Of a DNA stretch of 64,000 nucleotides, positions 57,398 through 64,000 are shown in pieces. Position numbers and translations under genes: made by a program. Position 1 is the first letter of the stretch. Each line of letters opens with the position of its first letter. This DNA comes from Pyrus communis (taxonomy: Eukaryota > Streptophyta > Magnoliopsida > Rosales > Rosaceae), in NCBI RefSeq assembly GCF_963583255.1, contig NC_084806.1, positions 27,592,435-27,656,434 on the forward strand, written 5' to 3'. A model generated the notes under the pieces. The model ran no database searches. It was not told the origin of the DNA and saw nothing but the letters and a program-made list of their open reading frames with translations.

Positions 57398-57941
57398 TGT
57401 CACGTGAACTTTTGAGTAAAAATGACAAAATTACTCTTGAGACACATCAGGATTCCCACATGCATGCAATGGACAATAACAACTCGATTAAGAAAGAGTC
57501 AAAGGTGATCAAAATTATATTTATTCAAATCCCTCTTATCACTCCTCGTCAAATCCTTATTCAAAAGGTAACTCCCAAAATTCTATTTAATTTAGGATTA
57601 ATTACCATGTTAATTGCAAAATATTATTTCAAAATAACATCTTGCAATTATTCTCCAATTACACCATATATGGCCGGCCACTATTCTCCAAATAGGGCCG
57701 GCCACTCCCCTATAAATAGCCCTATTATCCCACTAAAAAGCTAAGTCATTTGCTACCCACAAACTCCTAAGCACATTATTTTCAGAATTCTAACTTTGGC
57801 ATCAGAGATTCTTCGGCCAAAGCCTTCGCCCTACCCCCAATTCATCGTGGGCGCGTGAGGCTTTTGGCCTTAATCTTAGGTGTTATTATTTTGCAGGTGC
57901 ATTTTCGGCAAAGAAGAAGATGGCGGAAATTTACATCCACA
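57398..57941 (+). repeat. 5' LTR of a decayed gypsy (Tat-like) element
   Basis: It starts TGTCACGTGAACTTTTG and ends ACATCCACA, with 'ccctataaatagccc' as TATA box near 57708 and two 'ggccggccac' motifs. It is followed by AATTGGTGCTTTCATTAAGA, a primer site type seen in plant Tat-like elements. Confidence 0.6.
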
Positions 57942-59456
57942 AATTGGTGCTTTCATTAAGAGCTTGATTCACATGCTTGAAGAAGACTCTCACATTCAAA
58001 GTTTCTCATTTCTCGTTCATTTGTAAATTTTCATACGTTCTTATTCCTAGAATTTTTAAATTCTTTGAAAGACGTAGGAGAAAAATACAATGGCGGGAAA
58101 TTTGGAAACCACGACAAACGGAAATTTCCTACTTTCAAAAATTCGGATCAAATGATGGAGATTGCGATGTAGCCCCACCACGACGATCCATGAGGCTTAA
58201 CATGGCGGCAAAAGGAGCTACTTTGCCACCACAGAGTACCACCACCACGACAGCCACACAACCACCGTGGTAGTGGGGAGTGGGATAACTCCATGGCAGC
58301 AAGGCCACGAAGCAACAACAGTTGCCACTTTGCAACAACGAGCCCAGGCCCATGCCACAAGGCAGCCAACGCAGCGCTAGGCAACCCAGATCCAGCATGC
58401 CCACGGCGTTGCCATAGCAGCTGAGGCCTAAAGCACAACTTAAGCAGCTGCAACTATGGCAAATGGGGCAGCCCAACAGTTGCAGCCCAAGGCCAGTGCA
58501 AGCCTAATGCACCCTCGGCCTAATGCCAAGCAGGCCATACCGCATTGTGCCCACGCACCCCGCTAATGGCTCGGCTTACTTTCGTGGCCCAACCTGCTCT
58601 TACAATCCACCTAGTGATCCCAACCGGTCCAAGGCTAGTTCAACTGTCCTATCTTCATATTTCTGGATTGACTATTGAACTAGAGGTATTTTCACCCTAA
58701 TTTTCTGCAGATTTGACATATCTCAACTCAAATCACACACCTAGAGTCCATTACATTACCATTACTCAAGGAGACGCATATCGTCCAAGCTTTTCCATCC
58801 CAAATTGCCAACACCAATTGTCTCGACAAGTCATAAAGTTGATAAGCACCCTCGCGCAGCAGACGACCTTGGTGAATCAATTCTTGTAGTGCACCAAGAT
58901 GCAGCATGCCCCAAACGAGGTGTCCCAAAGCAAGATAAAAGAAGATGATGAACCTCTCTAGCAGCGTCCCAGCAAGCAGCCTCTCGACCAGCCATGAACC
59001 AAGCATTCTGGTAGTGTACACTTTTATCTAGGGCCCCAAGAAAATGTATACTCTCGTCTTAGCACGCGGAGGAGCATGCACTCCCGGTTAGGCCTACGGA
59101 CGAGCATACATTCACGGTTGGGACCATACTCCAATAAGCAACATGGACAACCTTCCAGATGAAGTTTTCATTCACGGCTAGGCCCGCAATGAGCATTCTC
59201 CACCTTACATTGGAGTATGTAGCATAATAGATGGAGATAAGTAGTCACTCAATCCGGCTCAAGTTTAATCGGCAGCTTATGAGTAACTTGCTTGCCTACT
59301 AAGAATGTACCAAATGCACCGTAGCCGCGACATAGACGAATCGATCATAAGGATGAGCAACTTAAACCAACAAGTCATAACCATGGGCAGCCAGAAGCTA
59401 CGCTGCCCTAGCAAAGGCAAATTCAGAAAGAAGTTGAGAGGCTCTTGACCGAACGA
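57942..59456 (+). mobile_element. Decayed interior of the Tat-like element
   Basis: A gag-like start MAGNLETTTNG (about 58091) runs into stops. Degenerate units of 'acgagcatacactc.cggttagg' lie at 59060-59210. No protease or polymerase is present. The 3' part was lost, or the element was cut by the insertion at 59457. Confidence 0.5.
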
Positions 59457-61454
59457 TGATGCGAGAATTACTTGACACTCAAATTAAACCCTCGTTTGAC
59501 AATTGTAGTAGAATGGATAAGTGAGGGATCGTTCTAGACCGGGGATTAGGAGGGCTTGCTAAAACCTTCTAAATTGACTTAAAAACATAAAAACACAATA
59601 TAAAACACTATTTAATGCTCGAAGAAAGCAAAACTAAAAATAAGAAAGATTAAGACTAAGACTTCAACGAAATAGGGGGGGGGGGGAATTGGATTTGGAC
59701 GAATTTAAACTAAAATGAATACTTGGAAACAAAACAAATTGTAAATATGGATTTGACGGAAATGAATGGATGGGAAGCTAGCTAAGGGTTCTTTCTCTAC
59801 ACATGATATTTATGCATATGAATCAATTTCCAGTTATTCCTTCATTGAATTATGAACGACAATGCCCCAAATTAACCGTGACATCACTAGTTAACCCTTA
59901 GATTTTCCTTATATTATTGGATTGGATGGCATCATTCGACAACCCAAAACATTCTCAAAAGTTCCCTACATGTCATCATAATAGAGATACAATCGAAGAT
60001 CATTAAGAATAATGAAAACCATAAGCATTGACAAAGCATTTGTAACTATGACATCATGTTACTCATGCTAAGAATTAAACTTAACGCGATCGTGACAAGC
60101 GACCTTCACTACTTTCAAGTATAAGTTAGTAACGATTATGTGAAACCTTCTTAAACTTTAGCCACATATTCATGCATGCTAATTAAGTGTCGACCCTCAA
60201 TCAACAAACACAAATAAGTTAATCATCAAATAGTTAAGCCAATTGCATTCACGAATCAAGAGTTCATAACCGGAATTCATCAATTCATATCACATAAATA
60301 AACATGGTATTGAAATCACCCCTAGCCAAAAAGGGTTTAGTTCCTCATAACTTTGAAATCAAAGAAACACCTAAACATTCCAACAACTCAAACTTGAATT
60401 GTATGAACGTTTAGGCACTCTTCTCTTCCATTACAAAACAAAGAGAATTGAATTTAAACATTGAAATCAAAGAAACGCGTAAACATTCCAACAACTCAAA
60501 CGTGAATTGTATGAACGTTTAGGCCTTCTTCTCTTCGTCTTCGTTGTAGCACAAGGACTAAGGGATGTTGTTGGTGTGTTGAATGGATTGGGGGATTATG
60601 GAAATGGAAGAAATGGAGGAGAAAGGGAAGGGAATGGTGCAGAAAATGGAGAGACTCACGGCTAGGGAGAAGATGGAAGTGTTTGTGGTGTGTTGTGTAT
60701 GAAAAATGAGATGTCCATGAATGAATGAATGCAAGGGTATTTATAGGAGTAGTGGAGGGAACATATGGCTATGTCATTTGTAGGTGAAGTAGGTGGATGT
60801 TGTAGGTGAAGTAGGTGGATGTTGTAGGTGAAGTGGATGTTGTAGGTGAAGTAGGTGGATGTTGTAGGTGAAGTAGGTGGATGTTGTAGGTGAAGTGGAT
60901 GGATGTTGTAGGTGAAGTGGATGTTGTAGGTGAAGTAGGTGGATGTTGTAGGTGAAGTAGGTGGATGATATGTTAAGTGATAAGTGATAAGTGATATGAT
61001 ATGTGGTTATGATATGATAAGTGGTTAAGTGGTGATGATAAGTGATAAGTGATTAAGTGATATGATATGTGGTGATGATAAGTGATAAGTGCATGTGGGT
61101 TAACTAATGAAGGAAATGCATGTGCAATGACAATGTGTTAGAATGGATGTGTGTTATGCATGGCATGATTGGGATTAGGAAAGGTTTAAATGTCCTAAAA
61201 CTAAAGAGAACAAGGTTCCAACACTTTGGCTCCAATTAGGTCTTCAATTTCGTCCAACACTTTGGCTTCAAGCATAAGCTATCCGTCCTTAGCCCAAAAG
61301 TGCTCCAAAAGTCTCCAAAATGCATCTTTTTGCTCCTTTAGCCCTTTCGACCTACAAACACACGAAAATAGCTTAAAGTACTAAAATAACTAAAGAAACA
61401 TAACGTAAATGCACGAGAACAAGCCATTTAAGTCGCATGAAAATGCTCCTATCA
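59457..61454 (-). repeat. 3' LTR of the reversed copy with an expanded minisatellite
   Basis: This 1,998-bp LTR contains about nine units of 'gtaggtgaagtaggtggatgtt' type at 60780-60965, versus about three in the LTRs at 1810 and 8771. Next to it is a 'gataagtgataagtga' array (60967-61090). The repeat expansion explains most of the extra length. Confidence 0.85.
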
Positions 61455-64000
61455 AATACCCCCACACTTATCTTTGCTAGTCCTCGAGCAAAACAAAACA
61501 AAAGAAACCAGAAACAAAACAAAACGAACAAGTAAAACACAACCTAAACCTTCCAACAAACGTCTCAGGGATTTCCAAAGCACATGACAAGTTAAAAATC
61601 ATTATTCCCACAGATTTTAGCCATTTTTACACTTAAGTACATTCTTACTCATAGTCACCACATACTAGTTCACAATTAAGCATTTAAAACCATGTTTTGA
61701 ATGTAGTAACATGCCTTAGAGAATTCCCTCAATTCCTTACTAGAATGCACTCTATTTTCACATAGATTTTCTGACTACACACCCTACACTAGTTATATGT
61801 GAGAAGATTGATGTAAACATGTAGACGAACACTCACATATGTTATAACAAGGAAAGCATTTTCTGAATTTACGATAACGACATGAATATGATCTCATGAA
61901 TGGAATGCTACTACTTAGAATGAGAACCAGTGATTCCATAAGCTCATATCAATTCCAAACTCCACATTATTAAACACATAACGATCAAGATAGAAGTCAA
62001 AGGGGTGTAACGGGGCTAAAGGTGTTTGGCTAAAGAAGGTATATGGAAAACAAAGGTTCTCAAAGAAATAGCGAGCAAAGCATTTGAATTAACGTAGAAA
62101 TCACTTTTGAATGAAAACTCAACTTTTGATCAAGGGGGAACAAGTTCTTTTTCCTTTCTTTCTTTTCTTTTCTGTTTTTCTTTTACATATATTTTTCACA
62201 ATTTTTTTTTTTTTTTTTTTTTTTCTCAAAACATACATAAACGCTTAAGAACAAAACATTCTCTCCCCCACACTCATTTTCTTTCATAATGTACTCAAAA
62301 GGAATTCATTTAAGTCATGCTCACTATCTTTTAAGAACAAGGGTACGGATGGTCCTAATCTAGGCTAGGTAAGGGTTGATGTGGTTAGCAAAGAAAATAG
62401 GTTAAACGAGGCTCAACGGGGTTAAGACTTACAATATATACGAAATATGGGAAGTAAGGCTATTTGGCTATGGTGGCAACTACACAACTTCATCTTGATA
62501 TATGTTATGCAATCAATATCATGCTTTGAATGAAACGGATATAAGTTCTAGCATTTAGTTCTATCATGATACAATTGCATTCTAAGTAGCAACCAAGCAA
62601 GGAATAATGAGATCATGCAACAACTTTAGAAAACAAAGAATCACAGAAAATAACTCTCCAAAGAAAGTAATGGCTCGAGTCTCACAGGGTTGTAGCGTTT
62701 GTTTGAGTTCATTCCTTCAAGCATGTTACAAAAACGAATTTTTCTTTTATGATTGCATGTGAAGTCATACATTATAACCATAACCAAACATATACCAAGA
62801 GTAAATCAAACTTTCATCCATGTTTATAATTCTCTTTAACAGTCATGCAATTACAAACCAAATCCTCATCATTGTGTCGGAAGGTACCCTAAGACACAAA
62901 CACACAAAAACGACTCAAAACACTCTTTTTAGGTTTTTCAAAACATGTTTTTCAAATTTTTATGTGATTTTCGGATTTATAAAAACAAAACATACTAAAA
63001 CACTCTAAAACATCTTAAAAACACCTTAAAACAGTAAGGAACAACCTTTAAAGTTATGGGCGATAAAATCCCACGAATTTGCATTAACAACATTAGTTAC
63101 CCCCACACTTAAATCAAACATTGTCCTCAATGTTTTAAGCTTAAAATCATACAAAGCATAAGTAAACACACAAAAAGCATTTAAACATACTAAACATGGC
63201 AGAATGTAAATAACAAAGAGAAGAGTTTAGAGACGCAAATCTGGTTGTGGAATGTAAATTCCATCTTCTCCTTGTTGATTTCATTGAGGCTTGATGTTGT
63301 TGATTCCACAGGGGCTCCTCCCATCGTTGATTTTCCTTTGTGCTACTCTTGAACTGGGCAGCAGGATTCTTTTGGTCTCCCCCGAAGGTCTGAGCTTACT
63401 CCTTTGGTCTGTTTCTTTGTTCAATCTTTCCAATTCGTATTGAAAAGGGTTGGAGGATAACTCAGCCTATGTTTGTCTCCACATGCTTCAATGTATCATT
63501 TTCACTTGCCTTACTCGCTCCCCTTTGCAGAAGTGGTCCCTTCTCCGGAAGTGTATCAACCGTTGAAGATGACTACTCGAGAGCAACGCTAGGTAAGCAA
63601 TCAGGAATAGATTCCAGGCAGTTGGCTCCAGATCGGAAGACTGACTCCAAGTGCCGGCTGATTGCTTCTTTTACTTTGCCATGCGAGTAAGAACAAGGAC
63701 AAAGAAAAAGACAGGGAAAGAGCATGATATGAGATACTTTTGCTTTTGACCTTGATGATATGAGATACCTTTGCTTTTGAAGAAGCGGTGAATGAATCAG
63801 CACATGTATTTGTTGTGCTGCTTCCTCCTGGGTCATATGTACTCCAGGCATCTGGTATCATCTTTGGGGAAGAAGAAAGAATTGAGTATTTCGAAAGGCT
63901 TTGCTGGGAGTGCGCCCTCAGAGGTGAGGGAGAGTTGGGCATTTTCTTCAGGTTTGCCCTGCCATAAAAGACGAAGGTCGACATATATAGAGATAATATC
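59457..64000 (-). mobile_element. Third copy of the non-autonomous LTR family, reversed, cut by the window end
   Basis: Its 3' LTR is 59457-61454 (TGATGCGAG..TCCTATCA on the + strand). The purine tract complement AATACCCCCACACTTA follows at 61455. The interior to 64000 matches the young element's 3' interior: PPT-like complements near 62266 and 63101, and the frame 63984-63601 against 6254-6556. The antisense gene region would lie just beyond the edge. Sequence differences are clearly greater than between the LTRs of the first copy. Confidence 0.92.

Noticed and set aside
58135..58476. Cys/Gly/Leu-rich - strand frames at 58135-58476
   Set aside because: They are shadows of a GC-rich decayed gag on the + strand. 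Composition is driven by Ala/Gln/Thr repeats of that strand.
1..64000. tRNA, rRNA or CRISPR-like features
   Set aside because: None was recognised on either strand. The tRNA-like matches are only retrotransposon primer sites, and the tandem repeats are minisatellites without spacers.

Overview
The window is plant nuclear DNA. It has spliced nuclear genes with plastid transit peptides, very dense LTR retrotransposons, CACTA and hAT transposons and MITEs. The repeat families look like those of Rosaceae (apple/pear type); that last point is recognition from memory and was not tested. All exon and repeat boundaries were read by eye from splice sites, reading frame, TG..CA ends and target-site duplications (TSDs).

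Region 1 (1-13359) is the 3' end of a Ty3/gypsy element whose 3' LTR is split by two insertions of one non-autonomous LTR family. The first is a complete 8.9 kb element (1810-10683, TSD ATGTT) with almost identical LTRs, a tRNA-Asp-type primer site, a gag-derived ORF and an intron-containing gene on the opposite strand. The second is a solo LTR (10884-12747, TSD GTGTG). A third member, reversed and cut by the window edge, lies at 59457-64000.

Region 2 (13360-27400) is an intergenic stretch followed by a 12-exon + strand gene for plastid glycerol-3-phosphate acyltransferase (ATS1 type). Its exon 2 carries a 46-bp duplication-derived insertion that breaks the frame. Region 3 (27400-31400) holds a hAT-type MITE and decayed RTE-type LINE pieces in convergent orientation. 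Region 4 (31400-36720) is a - strand gene for translation initiation factor eIF3 subunit J, which appears intact. The two host genes are convergent and separated by the repeat cluster.

Region 5 (36720-57240) is repeats around a dead gene. Exon 1 of an inactive-shikimate-kinase-like-2 (SKL2) gene starts at 40242 and is interrupted at 40431 by a 13.9 kb CACTA element. That element contains a - strand gypsy chromovirus, which contains a solo LTR and a second CACTA-like element, which contains another solo LTR with TSD AAAAG. The SKL2 exons resume at 54343, with stops and frameshifts, and continue to about 57235 around one more solo LTR. Region 6 (57240-64000) has a decayed gypsy element and the reversed third copy of the LTR family.

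The most unusual items are the antisense spliced gene inside the very young non-autonomous LTR element, the three small tandem duplications that each copy a splice site in the GPAT gene, and the four-level nest that split SKL2.
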